Assembly (NCBI GenBank): GCA_002338385.1
Contig: DDIE01000044.1
Location: 18,746 to 54,002 of the forward strand
Length of the DNA: 35,257 nucleotides
From: Proteobacteria bacterium UBA1858
GTDB lineage: Bacteria; Pseudomonadota; Gammaproteobacteria; UBA4575
Reading direction: 5' to 3'
Position numbers and translations under genes: made by a program. Shown in pieces: positions 16,454 through 24,605 of the stretch. A model generated the notes under the pieces. It had not been told where the DNA came from and did no database searches. It saw nothing but the letters and a program-made list of their open reading frames with translations. Positions within the stretch are counted from its first letter, which is position 1; each line of letters starts with the position of its first letter.

Positions 16454-17779
16454 TTAATGCAGCTTCACACGAGCTTCCGTTCGGCGCGTGATCATGCGCG
16501 CCAGCGTCAACAAAGCGGTGCTCCAGAAACCATGCACGGCCATAAGATGAAGTTTGTATAGTGACTCATACATGAGATGCGCAATAGAGCCTTCAATAAA
16601 TAAGCGACCACCACTGAGTGCACCCATTAAGCTGCCAACAGTGGAGTATGTGCCGAGATTCACCAGTGAGCCATAGTCACGGTAGCTATATTCTGGCAGC
16701 GGATACTGATCAGCAATACGTAATTTGATAGATTTAACCAGCAGGGAGGCTTGCTGGTGGGCTGCCTGAGCGCGCGGCGGGACACTGCGCTCAGGATGTC
16801 CCGGCCAAGGGCAGCTGGAACAATCACCAAACGCAAAGATAGCCTCGTCACGCGTGGTCTGGAGTGTGGTGTTGACCATCAGTTGATTGATGTTATTCAC
16901 CTCTAAGTCATCCAGATTGCGCAGAAAATCGGGTGCTTTAATCCCCGCCGCCCATACCACTAGTTCAGATGCAATGAAGCGACCACTGGCTGTACTGACA
17001 CCCTGTTCAGTAACTTCGGTGACACGCTCACCCATGTATAACTGGATGTTCAATTTATCCAATTCAGCGCGCACTGAATCAGCAACTTTGTTGGGCAAGG
17101 CGGGTAACAAGTGCTCACTGGCTTCGATCAAGCAGATTTTAATATCCTTATCAGGATCAATTTTATCGAGACCGAAGGCTGCCAGTTCGCGGGTTGTGTT
17201 ATGCAGTTCGGCCGCCAGTTCGATGCCCGTCGCACCGGCACCGATAATGGCGACTTGGAGTTGACCCGCACGTACTGGCTCGCTTTGGGTTTGCGCTCGA
17301 ATCAGTGAATTGTGAATCCGGCGATGCAGCTTCTCGGCCTGATCTTGGGTATCCAGCGCAGTAGCATAAGTACGCGCGCCCGCAATTCCAAAATCATTAC
17401 TGGTGCTGCCGACCGCCATGATTAATGTATCGTAATTAAAGTGTCGTCGGGGGATGACTTCTATCCCCTCTTCGTCATAGTTTGGGGCAACCGATAGTTC
17501 TTTTTTGCTCCGATCCAAGCGATCCATACTGCCGAGACGAAAATTAAAATGATGCCAGTGTGCCTGGGCGAAATAGACCAGCTCATGGCGCTCGGGATTC
17601 ATACTACCGGCCGCTATTTCATGCAGTAGAGGTTTCCAAACATGGGTTTTGGATTTATCAATGAGAGTGATCTGAGCTTTAGCTTTGCGTCCTAGGCTAT
17701 TGCCCAGCTTAGTGGCAAGTTCAAGGCCACCGGCACCACCGCCGACGATGACGATGTGATGTAATTGCTGGTCAGACAT
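16454..17779 (-). CDS. ndh: Type II NADH:quinone oxidoreductase
   Basis: A 441-residue single-subunit, non-proton-pumping NADH dehydrogenase that passes electrons from NADH to quinone at the inner face of the membrane. It resembles E. coli Ndh end to end: the FAD site IVGGGAGGLELATKLG (about 10-25), HVWKPLLHEIAAGS, AVGSTSNDFG, the NADH site IIGAGATGIELAAEL (about 178-192), VWAAGIKAPDFL, the second FAD contact FGDCSSCPWPG and PPRAQAAHQQA. The C-terminal amphipathic region ending in ARVKLH should anchor it to the membrane. A candidate extended -10 promoter lies upstream. In E. coli, ndh is repressed by FNR, but I see no convincing FNR box here. Confidence 0.94.
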   Translation of the reverse strand: MSDQQLHHIVIVGGGAGGLELATKLGNSLGRKAKAQITLIDKSKTHVWKPLLHEIAAGSMNPERHELVYFAQAHWHHFNFRLGSMDRLDRSKKELSVAPNYDEEGIEVIPRRHFNYDTLIMAVGSTSNDFGIAGARTYATALDTQDQAEKLHRRIHNSLIRAQTQSEPVRAGQLQVAIIGAGATGIELAAELHNTTRELAAFGLDKIDPDKDIKICLIEASEHLLPALPNKVADSVRAELDKLNIQLYMGERVTEVTEQGVSTASGRFIASELVVWAAGIKAPDFLRNLDDLEVNNINQLMVNTTLQTTRDEAIFAFGDCSSCPWPGHPERSVPPRAQAAHQQASLLVKSIKLRIADQYPLPEYSYRDYGSLVNLGTYSTVGSLMGALSGGRLFIEGSIAHLMYESLYKLHLMAVHGFWSTALLTLARMITRRTEARVKLH

Positions 17780-17982
17780 ATTCAGAGTTAATAATTGTAG
17801 TTAGGCAGTATAACATTGAGTCACACACAGTATACGCGACTGCTAATTGATTATGTCGATTATTAAATATATTCATATTAATTAATCGCAAGCAACCGGG
17901 ATTGCCTATTCATAGGTAGCCAGGCACTGCGAGTATTTGCGCTGCTAGCTATGGCTTAGTCATGCTAGTCTGGATGGCGTAT
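17780..17982. other. 203 bp intergenic region hemB-ndh
   Basis: AT-rich in its centre (about 17848-17890) and apparently non-coding. It holds the ndh promoter region and the end of the long dprA-to-hemB run. CCTAT/ATAGG near 17905-17917 is the only small palindrome and is too weak for a terminator. I see no RNA gene. Confidence 0.45.
17807..17815 (-). promoter_or_regulatory. Candidate extended -10 promoter for ndh
   Basis: On the minus strand TGTTATACT gives a TGn extension plus TATACT (5 of 6 to consensus), about 28 bp before the ndh ATG, with a predicted start near 17800. A second TATACT lies 24 bp further upstream without the extension. No good -35 is visible. Confidence 0.4.
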
Positions 17983-18975
17983 TTACTTGGCCAGCCACCT
18001 GGCAATGTCTTTAGCATAGTAGGTGAGTATTGCGTCAGCGCCTGCACGTTTCATACACAGTAATGACTCCATGACACAGGATTTTTCCTCTAGCCAACCA
18101 TTTTGAGCGGCCGCCTTTAACATGGCGTACTCGCCACTGACCTGATAAACAAAAGTCGGCACTGCGAGTTCAAGTTTGATGCGCTGCACGATATCTAAAT
18201 ACGGCATGCCTGGCTTGACCATCACCATGTCGGCACCCTCGTCGATATCCAGTTGCACTTCGCGGATGGCTTCATCACTGTTAGCGGGATCCATCTGATA
18301 GCTGTATTTATCGCTACCTGCTAAATTAGCTGCAGAGCCCACAGCATCGCGGAATGGGCCATAAAAGCTAGAGGCATACTTAGCCGCATAGGACAGGATA
18401 AGTGTATTAATGTGTCCCTCACTCTCTAGTTCCTGACGAATCGCACCGATGCGGCCATCCATCATGTCAGACGGGGCAACGATGTCAGCGCCAGCTTCAG
18501 CGTGTGATAATGCTTGTCGCACGAGCACATCAACAGTTTTATCATTGATCACATAACCCTGCTCATCAAGCAGACCATCTTGGCCATGCGAGGTGAAGGG
18601 GTCGAGTGCAACGTCAGTCATTACACCAAGTTCTGGGAGCGCATTCTTGATTGTTTTGACCGCACGTTGAGCGAGACCATCTGGATTATAGGCCTCCTCA
18701 GCAGTGAGTGATTTTTTAGTTTCTGGCACGACTGGAAAGAGTGCTATTGCCGGGATGCCCAAGGTATGGATATGCCGAGCCTCTTTTTCTAGCTCATCAA
18801 CAGTCAAGCGTTCAACACCGGGCATAGATGGCACCGGCTCACGTGTTGCTGTGCCTTCAATTACAAATACTGGATAAATAAAATCAGCTGGCAACAGATT
18901 GCTCTCTCGCATCAGATCGCGACTGAATTTTGCTGCGCGCATACGACGCATGCGGATGTTGGGGAAATAGCTCAT
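17983..18975 (-). CDS. hemB: Porphobilinogen synthase
   Basis: A 330-residue delta-aminolevulinic acid dehydratase that condenses two ALA molecules into porphobilinogen for haem synthesis. The two Schiff-base lysines are in SYAAKYASSFYGPF and VMVKPGMPYLDI. The metal-site segment reads DVALDPFTSHGQDG, with Asp and Ala where zinc enzymes have three cysteines. It is therefore the magnesium-type enzyme as in Pseudomonas aeruginosa, not zinc-dependent at the active site. A good Shine-Dalgarno (AAGGA, 5 nt spacer) precedes the ATG. It is the last gene of the run after hemF (31 bp gap), so two non-consecutive haem steps are linked. Confidence 0.95.
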   Translation of the reverse strand: MSYFPNIRMRRMRAAKFSRDLMRESNLLPADFIYPVFVIEGTATREPVPSMPGVERLTVDELEKEARHIHTLGIPAIALFPVVPETKKSLTAEEAYNPDGLAQRAVKTIKNALPELGVMTDVALDPFTSHGQDGLLDEQGYVINDKTVDVLVRQALSHAEAGADIVAPSDMMDGRIGAIRQELESEGHINTLILSYAAKYASSFYGPFRDAVGSAANLAGSDKYSYQMDPANSDEAIREVQLDIDEGADMVMVKPGMPYLDIVQRIKLELAVPTFVYQVSGEYAMLKAAAQNGWLEEKSCVMESLLCMKRAGADAILTYYAKDIARWLAK

Positions 18976-19006
18976 TAAAATCCTTATGAATTACGTCTGT
19001 TTAGCA

Positions 19007-19927
19007 TCACTTTTCAAGGCCTAGCCAGTCTCTGGGTTTAAGATAATTAGCATACAAATCTGCCTCGGCACTACCCGCTTCTGGTTGCCAATTATACTCC
19101 CATCTTACTTCGGGCGGCAGTGACATAAGGATAGATTCAGTGCGTCCACCTGATTGCAAACCAAATAGGGTGCCACGATCATAAACTAAATTAAATTCCA
19201 CATAGCGGCCTCGCCGATAAAGTTGAAAATCACGCTCACGTTGGCAATATGGATGGTCTTTACGCCGTTCAACAATAGGTTCATAAGCTGGCATAAAGTG
19301 ATCCCCCACACTGCGCATAAATGCGAAGCTGGTAGCAAAATCAGGTGCATTCAGATCATCAAAGAACAAGCCGCCCACACCGCGCGTTTCATTACGATGC
19401 GGCAAGAAGAAGTATTTGTCACACCATGCTTTATATTTTAGATAACTGTCGGGCGCATGTTTGTCACATGCCTGTTGCGCTACCGTATGCCAATGTACGG
19501 CATCCTCTAAAAATGGGTAATAGGGCGTCAGATCAAAACCACCACCGAACCACCAGATGGGGTCACCCTGCTCAGGTTGAGCAAGAAAAAAGCGCACATT
19601 ACAGTGCGTGGTGGGGATATATGGGTTGTAGGGATGCAACACCAGTGACACACCAGCCGCTTCAAAACTGCAGCCAGCCAGCTCAGGGCGTTGCAGCGTT
19701 GCTGCGCGTGGGAGCTCGGTGCCATACACGCGAGATAGATTGACGCCGGCTTGCTCAAATAACTCGCCCTGGCGCAATACCCGACTGCGGCCGCCTCCAC
19801 CCTGTTCTCGTTGCCAGCTGTCTTCAGCAAAGCTGTGTCCATCGAGTTCGCTAAGTCGAGCACAGATAGTGTCTTGTAATGACTCCAGATAGCTGATTAC
19901 CGCGTTAAGGTCAGGGGTGCTAGTCAT
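19007..19927 (-). CDS. hemF: Aerobic coproporphyrinogen-III oxidase
   Basis: A 306-residue HemF that uses molecular oxygen to decarboxylate two propionates of coproporphyrinogen III, giving protoporphyrinogen IX. Distinctive stretches: EQGGGGRSRVLRQGELFEQAG, STHCN-like PTTHCNVRFF, WWFGGGFDLTPYYPF, and PHRNETRGVGGLFFDDL. Catalytic aspartate and histidine candidates lie in those blocks. Length equals the E. coli enzyme (about 299). The enzyme needs oxygen, so the organism is at least facultatively aerobic, in line with ubiA and ndh. It starts 6 bp after tsaC and is probably coupled to it. Confidence 0.95.
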   Translation of the reverse strand: MTSTPDLNAVISYLESLQDTICARLSELDGHSFAEDSWQREQGGGGRSRVLRQGELFEQAGVNLSRVYGTELPRAATLQRPELAGCSFEAAGVSLVLHPYNPYIPTTHCNVRFFLAQPEQGDPIWWFGGGFDLTPYYPFLEDAVHWHTVAQQACDKHAPDSYLKYKAWCDKYFFLPHRNETRGVGGLFFDDLNAPDFATSFAFMRSVGDHFMPAYEPIVERRKDHPYCQRERDFQLYRRGRYVEFNLVYDRGTLFGLQSGGRTESILMSLPPEVRWEYNWQPEAGSAEADLYANYLKPRDWLGLEK

Positions 19928-19933
19928 ACGCTT

Positions 19934-20476
19934 TTATGCTCGGATAATTTCTTGACTGAGACAATCAATGATACGGCTGGCTTGTCCGGTGCCAGCAACA
20001 GCGTGGGTTTCAATATAGTCTATCTGCGGGCCAAACATGGTGCGCAATTGAGCTGTATCCGCACATGTGTCCTGTTGACTAATATTAGCACTAGTGGAAG
20101 CAATGGGGCCGACCTGGCGACAGAGTGCCACAAGTGTTTGTTGACACACAAGGCGCACAGCTATTTTATTGTGCTCACCCAGCAAACTGGGAGGCAGATT
20201 TTGTGCCGCCGTGACGAGCCAGGTTGTCGGTACCGATGGTACTTGAGTCAAGCGTTCCAGTTCTTCAGCACGGCCGTCAATATAGGGGTCGAGTTGATCA
20301 ATCGAGGCAGCCAGCAGAATGAACCCACGCTGCGGTGCCCGTTGTTTGATTGCCGCAAGACGTCTCAATATAGGTTCTTGAGGGAGACAGGCAAAGCCGA
20401 AGACAGTGTCAGTTTGATGAGCAATTATGCCACCCAGAGTCAGTACGCGGGCGGAGGTGTGAGGAGCGGAGGTCAT
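19934..20476 (-). CDS. tsaC: Threonylcarbamoyl-AMP synthase (TsaC/YrdC)
   Basis: A 180-residue YrdC-domain protein that makes threonylcarbamoyl-AMP from threonine, bicarbonate and ATP for the t6A37 modification of ANN-decoding tRNAs. Visible elements are GGIIAHQTDTVFGFAC, the KQRAPQRGFILLA ATP-binding segment, IAVRL, and the SxN motif in ASTSANIS. It has the short TsaC form without the extra Sua5 domain. Tyr is replaced in the usual AYPTE segment (here AHQTD), a moderate departure. It follows topA by 11 bp and is clustered with smg, dprA and aroE as in E. coli. Confidence 0.9.
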   Translation of the reverse strand: MTSAPHTSARVLTLGGIIAHQTDTVFGFACLPQEPILRRLAAIKQRAPQRGFILLAASIDQLDPYIDGRAEELERLTQVPSVPTTWLVTAAQNLPPSLLGEHNKIAVRLVCQQTLVALCRQVGPIASTSANISQQDTCADTAQLRTMFGPQIDYIETHAVAGTGQASRIIDCLSQEIIRA

Positions 20477-20487
20477 AAGGTTTGCGC

Positions 20488-22887
20488 TTAGGAGCTTTTC
20501 TTCTTAGGCGCTGCTTTTTTAATAGTTTTCTTTTTAGACGGAGCTTGCTTGACGGTTTTCTTTTTCACAACTTTCTTTTTAGGTGCTGCTTTTTTAACTA
20601 CTTTCTTCTTAACAACTTTCTTCTTGGGTGCCGCTTTTTTCTTGCCACGACCTTTGCGCACAGGTGCTGCCGCGATGAGTTCCAGACATTGCTCTAAGGT
20701 GAGCGATGCAGGTTCTATATCTTTAGGTATTTTGGCATTTTTGTTGCCATCGGTAATGTATGGGCCATAGCGACCATTCAATACTTGTATGTCCTCTTCG
20801 ACAAACTCCTTAATGAACTTGTTTGCATCCTCTTCTTTCTTTTTGGCAATGAACTGCAGGGCAAGATCCAACTCGATGGTATACGGGTCCTCTCCTTTGA
20901 TGGAGACATATTTGCTACCATATTTTACATATGGCCCGAAACGACCAACACTGGCTGAGACTTTTTCACCCTCCGCTGTTTCACCTAAGTCACGCGGAAG
21001 TTTGAATAGATCAAGCGCCTCTTCCAGAGTGATCTTATCCATTTTCTGGCCGGGCATAAGCCCTGCGAATAATGGTTTTTCTTCATCTTCCTTGGTACCG
21101 ATTTGTACGAACGGCCCGTACCGACCCATACGCACACTTACCGGTTTGCCCGACTTGGGATGTGTGCCCAGATCACGTGCTTCGATTGCTTCTTCCCGCG
21201 TGACAGATATTTCTTTATCTTTAACCAAGCCTTCAAATGGATGCCAGAACGCTTCCATGACAGGAATCCAGTCTTTTTCACCACGTGAGATTTCATCCAG
21301 TTCATCTTCTAGACGGGCGGTGAAATCGTAGTCGACATATTGAGTGAAATGTTTGGTCAGGAAACGATTGAGTAAACGGCCCATATCGGTCGGGAAGAAA
21401 GTACGTGACTCAATTTCGGCGTATTGTTTACTGGAGATCCTATCGATGATTGAGGCATACGTAGACGGACGACCAATGCCATATTCTTCCAGCGCTTTAA
21501 CCAGCGAGGCTTCGGTATAGCGACTGGGTGGAGAGGTGAAATGTTGCTCGGTTCTAATTTCTTGCAGGTGGATGGTGTCGCCGACAGCCATCTGCGGCAG
21601 GATATTATCCCGATCCTGATGATCAAGCAGGGTGAAGCCTTTTTCCTTGATACTGGATCCGTTGGCACGAAATATATGTTCTGACGTGCCGCATTCTAAT
21701 TCTACTGTGACTTGATCATAAACTGCGTGCATCATTTGACTAGCCACGGTGCGTTTCCAGATCAAATCGTATAGCTTGAACTGCTCCTCATTGAGCTCAT
21801 TTTTAAGTTGTTCTGGAAGCTTGAGTGCTGAGGTGGGTCGAATTGCCTCGTGCGCTTCTTGCGCGTTTTTTGATTTTGTTTTGAATACACGTATGTTATC
21901 CGGAAGATTCTTAGCACCATATTTGTCCTTGATGAGGCTACGAATTTCAGTCAGCGCGTCATTTGACAAGGACACGGAGTCGGTACGCATGTAGGTAATG
22001 TGGCCTGCTTCATACAGGCGTTGTGCTACCGACATGGTTCGTTTAGCAGAAAACTTCAGATAACTCACTGCACGCTGTTGCATGGTGGATGTGGTAAACG
22101 GCGGCGGTGGATTACTTTTGCGTTCTTTCTTGTCAACTTTGGCAACTGTGAGTTTGCCGCCGGCTGCCTGCGTGAGGGTCTCAAATGCTTGTTTTGCTAG
22201 CGGCTCGGAATTGATATCGAACTGATCGAGTTTATGCGCATTGAGATGTGTCAGTCTGGCACCAAACGCTTGTTCTGATTTGCTACAGTCAGCCTCTATT
22301 TTCCAATATTCCTGCGGCACAAATTGATCGATTTCGTCCTCACGCTCACACAGTAAACGTAAGGCAGGACTCTGAACACGACCCGCTGACAGCCCAGGTT
22401 TGATTTTCTTCCAAAGTAATGGCGACAAGTTAAAGCCAACCAGATAGTCCAATGCACGCCGGGCGTGTTGTGCAGCGATTAGATCTTCGGCTAAACCACG
22501 TGGGTTGTCGATTGCGCTCTGAACAGCACTTTTAGTAATCTCATAGAACACCACACGATGCACATGTTTGTCGTGAATGAGCTCACGTTCTTTCAGCAAC
22601 TCAAAGATATGCCACGAAATCGCCTCCCCTTCGCGATCGGGGTCAGTGGCTAGATAGAGTGTATCGGCTTTCTTTAACTCTTTGCTGATGGCTTGGATTC
22701 TGGGCTCTTTGTCCTCTTGCACCTGATACTGCATGGCAAAATTGTTCGCAGGATCAACTGCGTTATTCTTGCCGATCAGATCGCGCACATGGCCATAGGA
22801 GGCAAGTACTTTAAAGTCTTTGCCTAAATATTTTTCGATCGTTTTCGCTTTGGCAGGCGATTCTACGATGACAAGATTTTTGCTCAT
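20488..22887 (-). CDS. topA: DNA topoisomerase I, lysine-tailed
   Basis: A 799-residue type IA topoisomerase that relaxes negative supercoils. The Toprim domain has VIVESPAKAKTIEKYLG (6-22) and DPDREGEAISWH (82-93). GLSAGRVQSPALRLL lies near 165-179. The active-site tyrosine is Y299 in ITYMRTDSVSL. RYTEASLVKALEEYGIGRPSTYASI marks the central domain. The C-terminus carries repeated GRYGPF/Y units (about 600-735) but no tetracysteine zinc fingers, unlike E. coli TopA. The last 60 residues are a low-complexity tail of AAPKKK/VVKKK units with about 27 lysines, expected to bind DNA non-specifically. The ATG lacks a clear Shine-Dalgarno. It is 27 bp after smg. Confidence 0.95.
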   Translation of the reverse strand: MSKNLVIVESPAKAKTIEKYLGKDFKVLASYGHVRDLIGKNNAVDPANNFAMQYQVQEDKEPRIQAISKELKKADTLYLATDPDREGEAISWHIFELLKERELIHDKHVHRVVFYEITKSAVQSAIDNPRGLAEDLIAAQHARRALDYLVGFNLSPLLWKKIKPGLSAGRVQSPALRLLCEREDEIDQFVPQEYWKIEADCSKSEQAFGARLTHLNAHKLDQFDINSEPLAKQAFETLTQAAGGKLTVAKVDKKERKSNPPPPFTTSTMQQRAVSYLKFSAKRTMSVAQRLYEAGHITYMRTDSVSLSNDALTEIRSLIKDKYGAKNLPDNIRVFKTKSKNAQEAHEAIRPTSALKLPEQLKNELNEEQFKLYDLIWKRTVASQMMHAVYDQVTVELECGTSEHIFRANGSSIKEKGFTLLDHQDRDNILPQMAVGDTIHLQEIRTEQHFTSPPSRYTEASLVKALEEYGIGRPSTYASIIDRISSKQYAEIESRTFFPTDMGRLLNRFLTKHFTQYVDYDFTARLEDELDEISRGEKDWIPVMEAFWHPFEGLVKDKEISVTREEAIEARDLGTHPKSGKPVSVRMGRYGPFVQIGTKEDEEKPLFAGLMPGQKMDKITLEEALDLFKLPRDLGETAEGEKVSASVGRFGPYVKYGSKYVSIKGEDPYTIELDLALQFIAKKKEEDANKFIKEFVEEDIQVLNGRYGPYITDGNKNAKIPKDIEPASLTLEQCLELIAAAPVRKGRGKKKAAPKKKVVKKKVVKKAAPKKKVVKKKTVKQAPSKKKTIKKAAPKKKSS
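20491..20667 (-). repeat. Low-complexity repeat encoding the TopA lysine tail
   Basis: Imperfect tandem units, AAG-rich on the coding strand, encode alternating blocks such as AAPKKK and VVKKK. Near-identical units recur every 15-40 bp, which makes the segment prone to slippage. On the opposite strand it creates spurious Phe/Leu-rich open frames that are not genes. Confidence 0.75.
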
Positions 22888-22914
22888 CTAGTTGGACAAC
22901 TTGGACTGGAGAAT

Positions 22915-23388
22915 TTAGTGTATCTGGGATGAGGACAAATCCATGATGATATCTTCTAACCAGTGATACGGAAGATCTGAGCCCGATAGATTGTTCAGTA
23001 CAATCAGGCAAACCCAGCGTAGTTGATCTATGGTTATCTCATCAGCCTCAAGTGCCATCAGTCGATCAATCACCAGCTCACGACTAGCGGGTGTCAGGAT
23101 CTGCATTTGCTCCAGTTCCAGCAGATAGCCTTGGCAGTGGGTGTCTAGCTTTTTGGCTTCTACAAGACTGTAAATTCTGGTGGTTGCTTGTTTAGGTGAA
23201 CTCAGGGAGAGTTCTTCATGGGAGGTTGGTAAATCGGCAAGCCAGTTGAAGGCTTTCTCTACTTCGCTGTGTTCGAATCCAACTTCAATAAGTTCTTCCA
23301 CTAACATATCTCGGTTGAACATGGCGTCGGTTTCTTCAAAGTAGCTCTCAAACATGTAGGTTAAGACATCAAGCACGTTTTCTTTCAT
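22915..23388 (-). CDS. smg: Smg family protein (DUF494)
   Basis: A 157-residue acidic protein of the Smg/DUF494 family, whose function is unknown. It matches the family from the N-terminal VLTYMFESYF, through AFNWLADL, RIYSLVEAKKLDTHCQGYLLELEQMQILTPASRELVIDRLMAL, to the C-terminal LRWVCLIVLNN. Its ATG overlaps the dprA stop as TAATG, so it is very likely translated by coupling. The dprA-smg-topA order is conserved in many gamma- and betaproteobacteria. Confidence 0.9.
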   Translation of the reverse strand: MKENVLDVLTYMFESYFEETDAMFNRDMLVEELIEVGFEHSEVEKAFNWLADLPTSHEELSLSSPKQATTRIYSLVEAKKLDTHCQGYLLELEQMQILTPASRELVIDRLMALEADEITIDQLRWVCLIVLNNLSGSDLPYHWLEDIIMDLSSSQIH

Positions 23389-24503
23389 TAGTTACCATCC
23401 GTTGTAGATTGTGAATATAGACCATTGGTATCACATATCACTCTACCAGCCGCTTCGAGTACCACCAGCATGGAGCAAACTTCCTCTGGGGTCAATCCAC
23501 TTTTTTGTATAATTTCGTCAATTGAGATGGGGTCATATTCGATAAGTTCAAGTAGCGATTTAGCATATTGATCTAAATTTCGGTTTTCTGATGAATAGTT
23601 GTGTTGCCTGCAAGACCCAGTCATGTCGCTAAATTCAGCAATGATATCCTCAACGCCAGTGATCAGTTTGGCGCCCTGTTGAATTAGACGGTGACAGCCT
23701 TGGGTGAGTGGGTTGTTGATTGCACCAGGCACGCAGAACACTTCCCGTCCCTGCTCCAATGCGTGTCTGGCCGTGATCAGGCTACCGCTTCTAGCCGCTG
23801 CCTCCACCACTACGGTGCCAAATGCTAGGCCGCTAATAATCCGATTACGTTGCGGAAAGTGTTGAGCCAGTGGTCTGCTGGCTGGGGGGTATTCAGATAT
23901 CAGAGCACCGCGCTGGCGGATGTCTTGTGCCAGCAGCGAATGTGCCTTTGGATAAACACTATCCAAGCCATTCGCGAGCACAGCAATAGTGGTGCCCTGA
24001 GATTGTATAACCGCGCGGTGGGCCGCCGCATCAATCCCATAAGCGAGCCCGCTGAAGATGCAAAACCCGATATCGGCAGCTTGCTGCGCCAGTACCGTGG
24101 CAGTGCTCTGGCCAACACGAGTACATCTGCGACTGCCAACAAAAGCCAGTCTGGGCGTGTGCAGGAGCGCGTTTGTATCGCCGGCAACATACAGCAAGGC
24201 TGGTGCATCAGGGCAGGTTTTTAAGAGACTTGGATAGAGCGGATTATTTTGCGTGACGATATGATGATCTGATTTTTGCGCCAGCCAATCCAGAGACACC
24301 TGCACACAGATATCATTGGCACGCGCGAGTGCTTCGATCACGCCAGCAGAAAAACCATGTTTGATTAATTGCTGCTTAGGTGCGTTTAAAATAGCGTCAG
24401 GATCATGGAAAAATTGCTTAAGTAAACGGTTGCATAATAGTGACCCAATCCCACGCGTCTGTTGCAGGCGTAACCAATCTTCGACTCGGTCAGTAGCATG
24501 CAT
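23388..24503 (-). CDS. dprA: DNA processing protein DprA
   Basis: A 371-residue DprA/Smf, which protects incoming single-stranded DNA and loads RecA during natural transformation. The N-terminal SAM-like region includes QQTRGIGSLLCNRLL. The Rossmann-like core has LAFVGSRRCTRVG, FSGLAYGIDAAAH, VLANGLDSVYP, FPQRNRIISGLAFGTVVVEAA and SGSLITARHALEQGREVFCVPG. A C-terminal winged-helix-like domain follows (PISIDEIIQKSGLTPEEVCSML). Start choice: the ATG at 24503 has AGGAG with a 7-nt spacer, so an ATG 11 codons upstream is rejected. The gene follows the LysM gene by 102 bp. Together with comF it suggests competence machinery, though DprA is also widespread in species not known to be competent. Confidence 0.94.
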   Translation of the reverse strand: MHATDRVEDWLRLQQTRGIGSLLCNRLLKQFFHDPDAILNAPKQQLIKHGFSAGVIEALARANDICVQVSLDWLAQKSDHHIVTQNNPLYPSLLKTCPDAPALLYVAGDTNALLHTPRLAFVGSRRCTRVGQSTATVLAQQAADIGFCIFSGLAYGIDAAAHRAVIQSQGTTIAVLANGLDSVYPKAHSLLAQDIRQRGALISEYPPASRPLAQHFPQRNRIISGLAFGTVVVEAAARSGSLITARHALEQGREVFCVPGAINNPLTQGCHRLIQQGAKLITGVEDIIAEFSDMTGSCRQHNYSSENRNLDQYAKSLLELIEYDPISIDEIIQKSGLTPEEVCSMLVVLEAAGRVICDTNGLYSQSTTDGN

Positions 24504-24605
24504 CGATAATCTCCTGCCATGGATGACCTGCAACATAACCTGCCTGCATGATTACACCCAGCGCGGATGCACACACGCGCGCGTTATGCGTACAGATGCT
24601 GAGTG

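Noticed and set aside
16304..16561. 85-codon plus-strand frame across the end of ndh.
   Set aside because: It overlaps the conserved 3' coding end of ndh, has no Shine-Dalgarno and resembles no known family.
17835..17880. FNR-like TTGAT box upstream of ndh.
   Set aside because: TTGAT occurs, but the second half (ATCAA) is not at the required 4-bp spacing; it is only AT-rich sequence.
17900..17920. Hairpin CCTAT/ATAGG after hemB as a terminator.
   Set aside because: Five-base stem with almost no loop and no following T-tract.
20482..21331. Long plus-strand open frames rich in Phe, Leu and Ser.
   Set aside because: They are the antisense of the topA C-terminus and lysine tail, where AAG codons read as CTT on the other strand.
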